Positions 35,713 to 47,975 of a DNA stretch of 64,000 nucleotides are shown here, piece by piece; positions within the stretch are counted from its first letter, which is position 1; each line of letters starts with the position of its first letter. This stretch comes from Larimichthys crocea (Eukaryota > Chordata > Actinopteri > Sciaenidae), in the NCBI RefSeq assembly GCF_000972845.2, contig NC_040029.1, positions 441,421 to 505,420 on the forward strand, written 5' to 3'. The notes under the pieces are model-generated. The model saw nothing but the letters and a program-made list of their open reading frames with translations, had not been told where the DNA came from and ran no database searches. Both the position numbers and the translations under genes were made by a program.

Positions 35713-37511
35713 GTAAACATCTATTTTCCTCCCCGTGAAGCATCCGCAAGTCAAACACTGATGTATACACCCACACAGGGGGTGGAAGAGCTCCAGAAGG
35801 AGCGCCTGTCCTGGGATTTGACATCTTGTCAAGCACACAAATATTATAATGGATTGAGCAAACCTGAAATGTAATCGAGGAGCGAGAGGAGAGGAATCCC
35901 TCCCGGGGTTATATGAAGCTCTACAGTACACTAAAGGTAGAGCGGAGCGAGTGCAGCACCACGGACAGCTCCTGCAGCCTCCATAAGAAACAATGAGTAC
36001 GTTTGAATGTGGAGGAGAGTTCATAAGGAGTCAGGAGAAGACGACTGCTGTCATGTGACAGTGAATGTTATTGACGTGATCTCTCATGAAACTACAAAGT
36101 TGAGGAGATGAACTACAAAACGCACCTGAGATACTTTCCCCCCCGGTAAAAATCTGACTTCATTATCTAAAGGAATATTGTCGACTGAGATATAAATATA
36201 GTATTTACAGTAAAAGATTTAACTTTCCTGATGAGCTGCAGGACGCTGGACGTCCGTCACAGTTAGAGAAAGTTTGACCATCACACCGAATGATATATTC
36301 AGGTTGTATTCTTTTTTATGGTCAGGAGAACTTCAGCTTTTCTAGTAACGAACAAAACTTCTTCAGTTATTTGATGTTTACTCGACAGAACGGTGCGTCA
36401 GCTTTTTTTGTTGCCGTCGCAAACATCAGTGAGTCGGGATCACCTCCTTTCCTTTTCGTAAAGGAAGGACCGGTGTATCCTCTGCTGAAGGAGACAAAAA
36501 ATGAAACGTTGAAGCTCCTTTCCTTTTACATTCAGAGGATTCAAACAGCTACGTCAACACTTACAGGTCGTTTCACTCGAAATAGATCCAATCACCTTCA
36601 GCGTAGGCGATGTCGTCGTCTCACATCTCCTTCCAGCAGCAGAGGTTAAAGCGCCGTAGATTCTCCACAACGGACTAAATATAGAAACAACGCAGCAACC
36701 TATTTTAAGCTTGTGACACGAGTCGAAACTTATGGAAATCCTCGCATGATTGGCCGAGCTCCAAATCCATAAACACAGACTTCTTCTATCCCGTAAATCC
36801 CTCACATTGTGGATGCACTAAAAATTAAATTTCCGACTTAAATTAAAAAAAAAACAATGTAAAGAAATGTCAAAAGCACCCATGACAAGAAACTCTACAC
36901 ACTTTTATCTGAATTTAATTTACCCGAGCTGCATTTTTATTGAATTATCATTTAATTGGCTCAACTTTCTCTGCTTTTATGTAACAAGTCGCGTGTTTAG
37001 CTTGAACAACATCCACTTTGTTGAGAAATAAACCCTCCCTGTCAATCAAAAACTTCATTTCCGACGAGTTAAACTGTACAGTAATGAGTTTGTCACTGTA
37101 CTAATCTGCTGCTGTCTCTGCCTCTTCCTCCTGATGAATCGTCCTTCGCAATTTGAGGTCAAGGAAAAGTGTTTCGCAGCCTTCGACTGGCGCTAACACA
37201 GCGTCATATTTCTGCGTAAACTGTTGAAATTTTTAGGTTGAACACCTCGACTTTTGAGGTTTTAGGCTCAAACATTGATGGTGAGTAACTTCCAGACAAA
37301 CTTACAAACGGATATCAACAAGCTGACCAACAATCTTGGTGGACATCGGTACATTTAATATACTCGACTATCCTCGAGATCTGGTATTAATTATGTCGTT
37401 ATCTCGAGAAAATAAAGTTTGGTTGATCCTGTTGTTTCAGGGACCAAAACAACTCGAGATCTTGAGAAAATAAATTAACCATTATCACCAAGAGTTAACC
37501 TTAATCATCCA

Positions 37512-37606
37512 CTTGAGTCAGTCTCCATAAGTCCCCATGTTTCACAGCAGAAATAAACATGTTTACAGCCTGGTACAAAAAACAGTTTTGGTCTCTGTGC
37601 ATTCAT
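37512..37606 (+). mobile_element. Foldback-family left-arm fragment, internally deleted
   Basis: Reads CACTTGAGTCAGTCTCC, where complete copies have GGCTGGCTCCAGAAGTGAG between the two TGAG motifs, and continues to GTTTTGGTCTCTG. The missing 18 bp sit between short direct repeats. It pairs with the inverted fragment at 38900-38998. Confidence 0.8.
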
Positions 37607-38449
37607 GTCTCAGACAGGACGTTCTCTACATTCTCACCGTGCTTAATTCGATTGCCGACAGCAACGTCTCAATCAGCTGGAGAAGAAAAACACATTTTAT
37701 CAAACAAAGAACGTGTCCGTGAAAAAAAAACGTGGCCTCTGTGGCGACGGCGGCAATTTGAAAACCAGACTGACACCATGAGCTCTTCTCTGAGACGAGA
37801 CTTGTAATTGCAGTCTTATCTACTACTCTCAGTAATTAGTGAAATGGAGGGGACCCACACACACACACACACACATATAGACACATAATCTACATATTCA
37901 CCAGAGGGTCAAAGAGGCTGTGTGTGAGCTCCTCTGTCTTTAGCTGATTGCGTGTGTGTGTGTGTGTGAATGATTTAACCTGTGAGCACCTCACTAAAAT
38001 GACGACGGCCCCGCACAAGCGCTCTTGAAATACAGTCCTATAATTGGACCAGTGGGGACAGAGGCCACTGATGACTATTCCAGAGGGAGGAGAGGATACA
38101 TAACCCCAACGCACCCCTGCTTCAACATCGTGGGCAAACACGCCACACACGGTATTCCAAAAAAAAAAATAAATAAAGAAATAAACGACGTTATAACGTC
38201 GTGTTTTTATCTGAAAAAAGACAGAACAGTAATCCGCGAGTGCTTAATGTGCTTACAAGTGTGTTGCATCTTAATTAGAACAAAGTGTACAAATACACAA
38301 ATATGAGGCACTCGCTTCCTCCAATAATTAACACTTGACAACAAGCTGGCGATTGCCCAAAAATCGAACTATATATCCTCGGCTGTTCATTTATCTCGAC
38401 TACTGCAGAGAGCTTCAAGCCCGAGTTTGACAAAAACAAACAACTTGTT
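37607..38449. other. Unique sequence with AC/GT runs and a palindrome
   Basis: (AC)n at 37856-37875, (GT)n at 37952-37968 and the perfect 18-bp palindrome ACGACGTTATAACGTCGT at 38185-38202. No gene recognised. Confidence 0.5.
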
Positions 38450-38540
38450 AAACTTTTTTTTTTGGCCACTTGGGGGCAGCAGAAACAAGCCGTGGACACA
38501 ACGTTGACATATCGTCACCTTTTAAGATGACTTATTCGCA
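38450..38540. repeat. TTTTTGGCCACTTG repeat fragment, copy 2
   Basis: Related to 12520-12605, with the longer core GGCCACTTGGGGGCAGCAG and CACCTTTTAAGATGACTTAT. Confidence 0.5.
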
Positions 38541-38607
38541 AACAGTTGTTCGTTTAACCCGCTCAGTCGCTCCGGGGAAACATTATTATTAATTCGAAGT
38601 TGTGTTT

Positions 38608-38805
38608 TTGGTCACTGAATGGTTTGATAATTATAAAGTCATGGCCTTTGCAGTCGACCCAGTTGAACGCCTATGGGAGATTTTGAACCAACATTTTAAA
38701 CAGCACCAGCTCTCCACCACCGTCATTAAAACACCAGATGAGGGAATAACCTTTTGGAGGAATGCTGTTCAATCCCTCAAGCAGAGTTTGGAGACTTCAT
38801 AGCAA
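38608..38805 (+). mobile_element. Tc1/mariner-like transposase C-terminal relic
   Basis: The frame reads EWFDNYKVMAF, then PVERLWEILNQHFKQH from 38659, then TPDEGITFWRNAVQSLKQS. The (N/D)P-E-LW-L block is the region around the third catalytic acidic residue of Tc1/mariner transposases. The upstream catalytic domain and both inverted ends are absent, and the spacing before PVER is collapsed. It is dead. The family call is from motif and memory. Confidence 0.7.
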
Positions 38806-38899
38806 CTTCAAGTTCAGTCGGCTTCCAATTTCCACTCCTATTCTCAAAGTTAATGTCTCTAATTTCTGCTTTAATTCCAATTATATAACTTATATATAA

Positions 38900-38998
38900 C
38901 TTAACCAAAACTGTTTTTTGTACCAGGCTGTAAACATGTTTATTTCTGCTGTGAAACATGGGGACTTATGGAGACTGACTCAAGAGACTGCAGTTTTT
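38900..38998 (-). mobile_element. Foldback-family right-arm fragment, internally deleted
   Basis: Reads ACCAAAACTGTTTTTTGTACC ... GACTGACTCAAGAGACTGCAG. Complete arms have CTTCTGGAGCCAGCCTCA after GACTCA. The same 18 bp is missing as in the partner at 37512-37606, plus part of GTGGACGTTTGAGG. Confidence 0.8.
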
Positions 38999-41900
38999 GA
39001 CTGTCACTTCTTAGCCACGGCGGTTGAAAGTGACAAACTCATGTAATTACAAAATAAAAGCAGAGTTAATACACTTTTAAGGCTTTTAATTTGAAATATC
39101 TGTCTGAAGCTTCACTCAGGGTGACACACAGCGCTCCAAACGAGTGAACAGCGGAGGAGCAGATGGATGAAAACGCATAGTAATGTGCTGAATCATTATT
39201 TGAGCCGTCTGTATTGAATACCGGCTTTAAATTGAGAATGCACGACATTATGTATGAAAACATTTCTTCCGTGTGAGGTGATTCAAGTTATTTCGCTTCT
39301 TGCAGACCTGAAAAGTCTCTCCACACTATCAAAAGCACATTCCTCACCTCTCACGTCCGTCTTTATTCGGGCCTGAATCACCTTCCCATCATTTCCCTCA
39401 GAACATTTCTTTGCTCGACAAACAGATGAGATGGGGGGCCGCGCTCGCCATCACATTAAGTGTTCTATTCATCACTCGAGCACATCGTTCCCACTGACAA
39501 ACAGTGAAAGAGCAGCCGAGCAGAGGAATGGCCTCCGCTTTATGACCGACTATCCAAGAAGGAGGAGGACGAGCGTCGAGAGCTGTCACATCAGATGAGA
39601 GAAAACGACGTCGCCACATGCTCGAGAAATCTTTTTGAACGTTCCCGTCTTTGCAAACCAACCAAAGAGTGCCGGCTGTGCTTCGAGCAGCAAGAGTTCG
39701 GCTTAGTTTTTTGTCAATTTGGGCTTCTTCAGCGCCATGCATGCACACACTGAGGGACCGGCAGGGACTTTAAGGTTCACTGAGCAAGTGCATAAATAAG
39801 CTTGAGCTCTGCATGTAAGTGTATGCTTGGAAAAACTAACTAACTGTCTGTCTCCTGGGTACTGATGCATCTCCCTCCTCCTCACTTCCAATCGCGCCTC
39901 GGGTAATTGGACCCCCACCGAGCCGAGCGGATGGCGTCCTCCCGCGACGCTCTGGAGTGTGTGTTTACATCGCCACACATCGGTCAGCCGGATGGCCTTA
40001 AACGAAAAAAAAAAGGTGTGCGACTCGTCTCTCAGAAGGCAGCAGAGTGTGGAGATGATTACCTGCGATGTGATGATAGCGCCTCGGCTGTTGACTCCAC
40101 ACAACGGGGGGGACGGAGCCGAGAGCTAAACGGAAGCGAGAGTCGCCGGGCGGACGCTTGACAGGCCGCCGCTCGGCTTGTGCTCAATGAAAATCACAGC
40201 ATCTATGTCTGTATTTCGACGGCGCTCTGGTCGACTTCACAGTGAGCAGGGGTTGGGGGAAAAAAGTGAGATTTCTTTCAAAATAAAGCGCCTATCCTGG
40301 GTGCGGCTCGTCACATTTACCCTGCCGCTTCGTTACAGGTGATGAAGCTGCTTCACTTTGATTCGTATCTCGTGTTAAATTGGCCGTCGCTCCCAACAAG
40401 CCGAGAGCAAGTCAACTTATTGTTCATCTAACAAGCCCTGCTGTATCAATTACTGCACTTTCTCACAATAATAGCTTCTAATCTCTCCGACAATAGAGAA
40501 CAACTTATCAAAGCGCACCCAAGGGCATCTCTTCTTCTAAATGGCATGTAGCTACACAGATCTATGGATTTGTGCCTTTAGCTATTTTGTATCTAACGAA
40601 CCTCAGAAAAAAAAAAACATGCAAAAACATTAGAGGTTGTTCTTGTCTTTGTGTCTCTGTGTGATTCACATATGTGGCGACAGGTGAGAAACCCCATCGC
40701 AGGTTGAGTCACGCGTACAAACACAGAGCACAGCAGCTACGGTATGAACTTTGATACCGTCAAAGTAGCTCTGATTCGGATACTCACGCCGCAGAGTTAA
40801 TGACGAAGAAGCCGAAACAAAAGCTGCTGCTGCATGAGTACTAAAAACAGCCTTGAGTTGACTCTAAAAGTTTGGATTGGTGAGAAAGAAGATGTGTCAC
40901 AACGACAGAAAGCAATCTTAAGTGAATACAATTGAAGGTTTGCTTTGTTTGTTCTGGAAAGTAGCCGAAGAACTGAAGACAGCTCTGAAATCTCACTGCA
41001 GCCACACAAAGGCAGCACCTTTCAACAACTCTCAAAGCAATCTAAAGTGTTATACTCGAGATGTGAAAGGGCAGGAAGAATTTATAAATGGAGTACAAAG
41101 TTATATAAAAAAAGAGTAAAAAAATAGCATGCTTACGTAATGTTTAAAGTCCGTGTAAAGTCAGAATAAATGTTCTGAGTTTGTCAGACCAAAGAAGAAA
41201 GTGTTATTAACCACGCAGCCAAATCTGAATGATTAAAAGTATCGACATGTTTTTGAAATTAGGTGTCAAAATCAGATAAAAATGAGCAGCTCAGCTCCAG
41301 AATTTTGGGGGCGTGTCCTCTGAATGTGCTGAAGCCACGCCCACTTTTGGGACCGACCGAGCGGCCTTTTTGAAGCGACTGAAACGTGTCAGATGAGTTC
41401 AGAAACTGACATGACTAACTTTGAAACACTCTGAGCTGAGATGAATTCATCTCTATTTCTCTGCTCAGGGTGGCCTCAGCGTGTCATCGAGCCACCCTTT
41501 AAGGACCGCCCACAAATCCTGAAAACCTCAAACTAACTCCACGTTTCAGTAACATATCGTTCAAAGTCTTTTCAGCAACTATCGTCCAACATATTTAACG
41601 TGTTTTGAAAAAAATCTGCTAACGAGAACTAAACACACAGCTGGGGATGATGGGAACTGCCATAATATTTGCATTTATATATGCAAAGTACTGTATCCAT
41701 TGAGAGTTGCATTGTAGGTATTGTAGGCACCTGGATTTGACAAGAAAGAAGAATGCACAGGGAGGAAAAAAAGACGTTTCTGGTTCTGCTGCATCAATTT
41801 TGATCCTTTTTTAAAGAAACAAACTGTCCATCACGAGTCGGACATCTGCAGGAGTGCAACGTTAAATCACTGGAGTGTTCTTTTAAGCCTTTTAGACCTC

Positions 41901-42459
41901 ACAGTTTTGTTTATTCCAGATACATGAGGCACAAGAAGCTGAACGCTGATTTCTCACTGCGAAGATCTGACCCTGGCCACAAACCGCTCAGCGCTTTAAA
42001 AATCAACAGCAACGTTTTAAAACCAATTCTTTGACACACACAGGAAGCCGAGGCTTGACGTGTCACACTTTCTTGATCTAAGTGAGGACTCTCGTAGCAT
42101 TCTGACTCAGCTGTCTGATCTTTGCCTGACTTCTTAGAGACACTACTTGAAGTAGTGAAGCCTAAAGATGAAAGCACATGAGTTTTTTTCTAAATCCTGC
42201 TGGGACCTGCTAGTCCTTTCTTTCCTTATGTAATCGCAGGCTGAGTTTGTAATCCTCTTTATGTGGATGTTAAAATTTATCTTCCCTCAGCGCTCATAAA
42301 CAATCAATACATTTTGTATGTGTGGAATGTAATCCCCAAATCACAGCTGACATCGGCTGAACCGTGATTTCGTTTTCAACTCCCATGTGGGAAAAATGAT
42401 TTTAAATTTAAATTTTTCCACCTCGATTTCTCCTCACATCGCCCTTTTCACTTGCCTCA
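38999..42459. other. Unique sequence, no gene recognised
   Basis: 40385-40600 is a weak non-coding-element candidate (TGTATCAATTACTGC, CACAATAATAGC, CCGACAATAGAG). Overlapping hairpin options lie at 40739-40766. 41131-41560 has the feel of an old interspersed repeat but no borders. Frames at 39703-40161 on both strands are unrecognised. Confidence 0.4.
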
Positions 42460-42660
42460 GTCCAAAATGCAGCAGCTCGACTTTTAATGAGGACTGGCCC
42501 TAAAGCTCACGTCACTCCTACTTTAGCCTTATTGCACCAGCTGCCAGCGAAGTTCAGGATTGATTTTAAGATACTTTTAATCACTTATAAAAGGGCACAA
42601 CACGGGCGAGCTCCTGCCTCCATTTCCAAGCTAATAACCTCCCAAACACCACTGAATGAC
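42460..42660 (+). mobile_element. L2-type LINE reverse-transcriptase C-terminal fragment
   Basis: From 42460 the frame reads VQNAAARLLMRTGPKAHVTP, then LHQLPAKFRIDFKILLITYK, then APASISKLI. These are the conserved blocks of the region after the reverse transcriptase fingers/palm in fish L2-like elements. It is in frame for about 65 codons and then diverges. Possible 3' UTR of the same element appears at 43640-43775, beyond an unrelated tandem repeat. Confidence 0.85.
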
Positions 42661-42699
42661 CACTTAGGTAAACCAACCAAAACCTGTTGGCGACTGCTT

Positions 42700-43535
42700 G
42701 GATTTTTCCCAGACAACATATCCAAGTGGGGCCCACATGGGCTTTACTGACTGGTAAGTTAAAAGGTTGGTGTTGGGAATACAGAAGAAGACAGTTAAGC
42801 CCGACTCCTGAAGCCTTTTTATTTTCTACTCGCTTGAACAGTTCAACTTATTCACACTAAAACGCTGCAAAGTATGAACTACACCACGGCTCTCTCTTCA
42901 AAGACTAAAAACACTTTTTAGTATTTCAGCAGGCTAAAAAACTGTATTCAGGGGTTTCCATAAAAATAAGGTAGCAGGCAAATATGGTAGTCCATAAATA
43001 TAGCTGTTGTGGACCAAAAGAAAACCTAACTGGGCGCCATCATAAACCCATGTATCCAGGCTCCTGTAGGCCCAACATGGGAGGAACCAGGGTTACCCAT
43101 AGGGGCCTTGTATTGAGCCCATTGAGGGCCCTTTGTAAAACCATCTTGGTATTAGAAATTGATGTCAAAATTAGGCTCCAGTTGGGTCGCCCAGCTGGAT
43201 CCAACTATCAACCCCTGTAGGCCCAACATGGGAGGAACTGGGGTTACCCATAGGAGCCTTGTATTGAGCCCATCAATTCATCAACTGGTATTGGAAACTG
43301 AGGACAAAATTGGGTCCCAGTTGGATCCCATAGCTGGGTCTCACCATCAACACATGAAGACACACTGTAGGTCCTACACTGAAGAAACCAGGGTTACCCA
43401 TACCCCTTGTAATGAGCCCATCGAGGGCCCTCCATGAACTCATCTCGTCATTGGAAACTGGGGAAAAAATTGGGCCCCAGTTTGGTCGCCAAAGTGGAAC
43501 CTATTTGGGCCCAACATGGGTGTGTAGACCGGGAT
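42700..43535. repeat. Diverged tandem repeat, ~150-160 bp unit
   Basis: CTGTAGG anchors at 43064, 43215 and 43375 (spacings 151 and 160). Each is followed by CCCAACATGGGAGGAA or a variant, then GGTTACCCATA, TTGTATTGAGCCCAT, and AATTGGGTCCCAGTTGG-type blocks. A partial unit (CCAAGTGGGGCCCACATGGG) lies at 42721-42740 and another ends near 43525. GGGCCC-rich composition is unlike the flanks. Confidence 0.85.
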
Positions 43536-43639
43536 TTCTTCAGGTTATCAGGTTGTTCTGGGTGGTGTTGTAGGTTGCTGAATGCTTTCTAGGGTCATAT
43601 GTTACTAGGGTGTGTTGCATTTTTTTTTAATCTTGTATG

Positions 43640-43775
43640 CACTTTAGGTTTTGCTTTCATGTAATGACGTTGATATAAAACTGCCCTGCCCTTTCATGTA
43701 GCCCACTGATTTTGTCCAGATGTTGTACTGATGTTGACATAAAGCACTTTGTAACCTGTGTTACTTTAGAAAGTT
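43640..43775 (+). mobile_element. Possible L2-type LINE 3' tail
   Basis: Contains ATAAAGCACTTTGTAACCTG (about 43739-43758), like the AAAGCACTTTGTAA motif near the 3' end of L2-type elements. It is plausibly the same insertion as 42460-42660. Resemblance is short. Confidence 0.45.
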
Positions 43776-46148
43776 TTACTTTGTCTTGTCTCAACTTCCG
43801 CCTCCATCATTTCGGTCTAGATTACTCAATTTTCTTAATAAGGAGCTGATTTACATGCACAGCAACACTCATGATAACCATTTCATTAACCATTTATTGT
43901 TAATTGCAGGAGTTAATGGGGCACGGTACAAGGCTTGTCTACGTGCACAAACTATTGAATTAATTCTGATTTATAACCTGCATGGACGCGAACATACAGA
44001 CGGCTAAAAACGCATTCGAATTCTGTGCGGCACCCGCACCCCCTATGTGATCACACTTAATAAGACTACACCGTCCCATGAGCGGACGCAGCGACCATTA
44101 ACGGCGACCACATCGACAGCCTGCTTTGTATTCAGCTTCAGCTGTGTTTGCCGACATGTCTAACCATCAAAGTCGAGACTCACCATCAAAAAGCAGAGCT
44201 GTGACAATAGTCCAACCCCGCAGGTTTGTTTTCTTTCCTTCCTTCCTCTCTTTCTCTGCTTTTGATTGGGATACAATGGTGAAGAGCCACTTCTCCAAAT
44301 GACTTGCATTTGAAAGGAACGGGGGGAAAACAAAGCGGGCAGACGAGACAAAAGCTGCAGCTAATCCCGAGCTAATCATTCGTAATAGCAGACATTAAAC
44401 ACGATCCATTGACAGCCGCTGAAGACGAATCAAAACACACCTCGTTTATCTGCTCAAAGTCAACACGAGGAAGATGTGGGGACGTATAAAAGGCACATCA
44501 CGGCGCCTGCGAGGACTCGCAGCACATTTCCTGTGTATGATTAATAAAACACGTCGCTCATTGTTGAGGAGGGGGGGAAAAAACAACATAATTAAAAGCA
44601 AACACCCTAAACGCCTCGGTGTCTGATCCTCTGCTCAAACAAACACAAAGCCGACCTCTTGGAGACAAACAGGACGAGCATAAACACACACATGTTCGAG
44701 TCTCAAGTCGTGAATCGCTCGGCGATGGCGCTGGCACCCCGCAGAGGGGTATCAGCGCAGCAGCTGGCGTAGCCCTGGGCTCCGGGGCTCTTTGGCTCCG
44801 AGCGCTGTGTTTAAGACTCGCTGCCCGGGGGCCCTGCCGCTAGGAGCTGTCACTCAAAGCCACAGGGGAGGGACTTAGCGACGGGAGGGAGATGACGTCA
44901 CTTGTTTACACCCTCGATAGGAGAACTGCATGTAAAGACGACGTGTTTAACATCTGTATTAACCTTTAGAGCGACGATTGAAGAGTGTGAAAATGACTTT
45001 TCAATGTCACTTTTTCCTCCCCGAAGGCCCCAAAAAAAGCTTCTGCTGCGAAGAGAGCTGCTAAAACATGCAGCAAAGGAACCGCCGGCCGTTTCATGTT
45101 TTTCCTCTGCAGTCAAATATTGATGCGTGAAAAAAAAAAAAAAAAGGCACAGCATGGAAATATTTTGATTCTTCTCACGGAAAAAGGCGAGGACGTTGAC
45201 GTGTCTCTGGTGTTTCGCCTTCCTCTCTCATTTCCTCACACTGTTTCTATTTACTTCCTCTGTCTCCTGCCTGTGTGTGTGTGTGTGTGTGGGGGGTTTT
45301 TTCCGAAGGATACCGAAGGGCACGGCGCCCCACTTCCAGCTCTTGACCTTGTGGGGCGTTCGTCTCATGTAAAAAAAAACAAGATTGTTTGTGGGGGAGT
45401 CGGGAAGAAGATGCCGCGGTGTCATTTGACGTCGACTCCTGTTTGAGATTGCACTCGTGCATTTACATACCCCGCTGCCCGGATAACAGATTTGGAACTT
45501 CAGAATACATTTCCTCTCTTCAAAGCATGAATTATTCAAACCTGCACACATCACTTGTGTACATATGTTGTCACGTTTAAAAGAGGGGGCGATATTAGCA
45601 GACAAACTCGTGATAATTCGCCGTGCTGCCGCTTCTCTGGCTTCGTTCAGACGCTCGAGCTCGAAGCCGGAGGTTAAATGAGCGAGCGTTAACAGCCGTG
45701 GTAGAAAAATCAATTTCCAGCAGAAGCCTGAAATCTATGTGACAAATATGAACCTAAGCCTGACATCAGGGAGGGTTTTTCTACACACATCATGTGTTAA
45801 CCTTGTCACACGAGTGTTTTCTATACAAGAGAGTCACTTCTGCAACTAATTTGAAGATTTCCATGTCTGCCTCGCTTCCACGCGTCTATTCCTACAGACT
45901 TGTTGTTCCTCCGTTTCTTTTTTTAAACCTGTTTTTGTATCTTGCTGTTGCACCGTACGTGCTTCCCTCCCACTGAATGTTGCATCACTCATTCTCTCAC
46001 AGACACAATTTCACTCCTCCGTGTGCTGCACTGATAAAAGTCTCTCCTGTCTTATCCGTTTATTCGACGCAAACTTTGGACCAAAACATTTTTTATCATT
46101 TTATGCATGCTGAATTCAAGAGCTCCTCCTGTTCAGGAAGAATTAAGA
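43776..46148. other. Unique sequence; GC-rich part with CRE and TATA-like sites
   Basis: 44480-44910 is the most CpG-rich part, with TATAAA at 44485-44490 and a palindromic CRE (TGACGTCA) at 44893-44900. No transcript or ORF ties them to a promoter. (TG)n at 45272-45291 and poly-A near 45129-45144. The minus-strand frame 45228-45713 (161 codons) has no recognised domain. Confidence 0.4.
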
Positions 46149-46371
46149 AACTGCAGTTCCTCAAACGTCCACTTGAGGCTGGCTCCAGAAGTGAGTCAGT
46201 CTCCATAAGTCCCCATGTTTCACAGCAGAAATAAACATGTTTACAGCCTGACCCAACCCGAACAGACAAACTAAAGTGTTTCCTTTACACTCGAGGGTGA
46301 TGTGAGGAGATTGATTGCACCACTAGATGCAACCAGATCCTTCACACTGGACCTTTAAGGCTTAAAGTTAT
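46149..46371 (+). mobile_element. Foldback left arm interrupted by a TIR-element fragment
   Basis: 46149-46247 follows the arm (AACTGCAGTTCCTC to GTTTACAGCCTG). 46357-46371 resumes later arm sequence, AAGGCTTAAAGTTAT. In between, 46317-46359 reads CACTAGATGCAACCAG and CACACTGGACCTTTAA, an end of the 59166-59420 family. The arm block normally present here is missing. Confidence 0.65.
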
Positions 46372-47837
46372 CTGTAATTAGCAGCATGGCCGTTTTGGAG
46401 CGCCGACGCTCCGTGTCTTTGCACATTTTTGGATAACCCGCAAGAAGCCAAAACAGAGAGCTTCACAACAGCTCTTCGGAAACCTTAGGTTTTAAACACT
46501 CTGACTCCTGGGTGACTTGTTTTCAGAGTAATGGTTTAATTTTCAAGCTGAGCTGCAGAGGTGGAGCATGAAAAAAAAGGCAGATTTAAGGCACGGACCA
46601 ATCAGAAGAAACTTTCAAGAAAGACTCCGCTTCATCATTTTCATGTTTTTACTGCAGTTTAGCACGACTGCTTCCCGTCTCACCTGCCAGCAGAGAGCTG
46701 TTCTACAGCTTCACCCTGCTAAACATGCAGAATCAGTACGCTCGGTACGAGCTGGAGGTAGAGGGAAAGAAAAGTTTTTTAGGTGAATATTGTAGAAACT
46801 TTCTGCTGCAGAGAAACTATTGGATTTCCCCCCCCCTAACAAGTCTTCCAGCAGCCTGGCAGGAAGAGAACAACCTGACGAGGGGCTGCCAGGTAATCTC
46901 AGTCTGAGGCCGACAGCACGTTATCTGCATCGGTGCTTATATTAGCCAGTCAGAGCTGCAAAGGCGAGCTCTGATTGGACCATTTTCTTTGCATTGTTCG
47001 ACATTACGAGCTGTGTGTTTTCTCTCCGCCAGCTTTGTTACGATTTACGAAAATAACTTGTAGGATTTTACAGAAAAATTCATCATTGACCGATTGTGAG
47101 GATTCTTTATGAAGTATTCCTTCTGTCTGATCACTTGTGAGCTGAGATACTCCAACAGTTTAAGGTGTGGAGACGCACATTAAAGTTCTGAAATCGGTGA
47201 AATCGGTGGAGTATAACTCAGACGCTGGAGGACGAAACAGTCCACACATGATGAGTGTGTGTGACACCAAACGTGACAATTATTTAAGCTTCTGCTTCCA
47301 TTATCTCCGTGACAGATAATGCCGGCTCAGATACACCACCAGGAGACTTTCAGGCGAGTCCAAAGAGGAGAGGGAGACGGAGCGACACGGCATCCCACCG
47401 AGCGCCGTCCTCTAAAGTTCCTGTCAGCTTCATCTTTCCACCAATGAGACCAGCAGCCAGACATTTCCCAGAGGGGGCTCCGGGCTGAGCTATTGGCCTA
47501 TCAGGGTTGTTAGCTGCCTTCTCCGACCTCGGCTGTCATGGCCCGGCATCTGCACCAAACGGCCCCCCACGGCAATGCAGCATCCACAGCGGATGTATCG
47601 GCCGGACTCGGACTTTCTTTGCTGGTTTCCAGCTCCGTTTTATATCAGTGCTCGCCTGTTTGTTAAAAGTTATGTAAAAGTTATACAACTGTTTCAGGTA
47701 GTTTGTAAAAGTGTGAAAAGAGTGGCTCCAACAGGCAACTTGGCAACTTCACAAACATTCATATAAGTCAGACGTGTAACCTCCCTGTGCTCAGATCTGT
47801 CTTTAGCCAGAAGCAGAACACAGATGTTCAACGCAAA
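46372..47837. other. Unique or old repetitive sequence, no gene recognised
   Basis: No family identified and no supportable gene. Confidence 0.45.
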
Positions 47838-47975
47838 AATGTTTTTGGCCACTTACTTATTATTTACTCTCCTGTTTTGGCCTCCACCACGTTCTTCAAT
47901 TCGTTTGGTGCTGGCTCGTGAGCGTACAGTGCATTTTAACAACCTTTTTTGCCGCTAAAGAGACTAAATAACAGT
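47838..47975. repeat. Related segment A (GGCCACTT / CTCTCCTGTTTTGG family)
   Basis: Shares CTCTCCTGTTTTGG, CTCCACCACGTTCTT, TTTGGTGC, a TTTAACAAC block and GAGACTAAATAA with 48157-48825. It lacks the hAT insertion and so approximates its empty site. Confidence 0.7.

Larger units (their letters stand above)
34131..37511. other. Mostly unique sequence with simple repeats
   Basis: Holds the GA and GT runs listed separately, a SOX-like inverted pair at 34744-34769 and a possible small exon at 35659-35712. Open frames at 35181-36024 and 36290-36805 overlap on both strands with no recognised product. Confidence 0.45.

Noticed and set aside
37856..37968. AC and GT runs as a single inverted-repeat hairpin
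   Set aside because: Complementarity is just that of two common microsatellites about 80 bp apart.
45228..45713. 161-codon minus-strand frame
   Set aside because: Includes translated GT microsatellite and has no recognisable domain.
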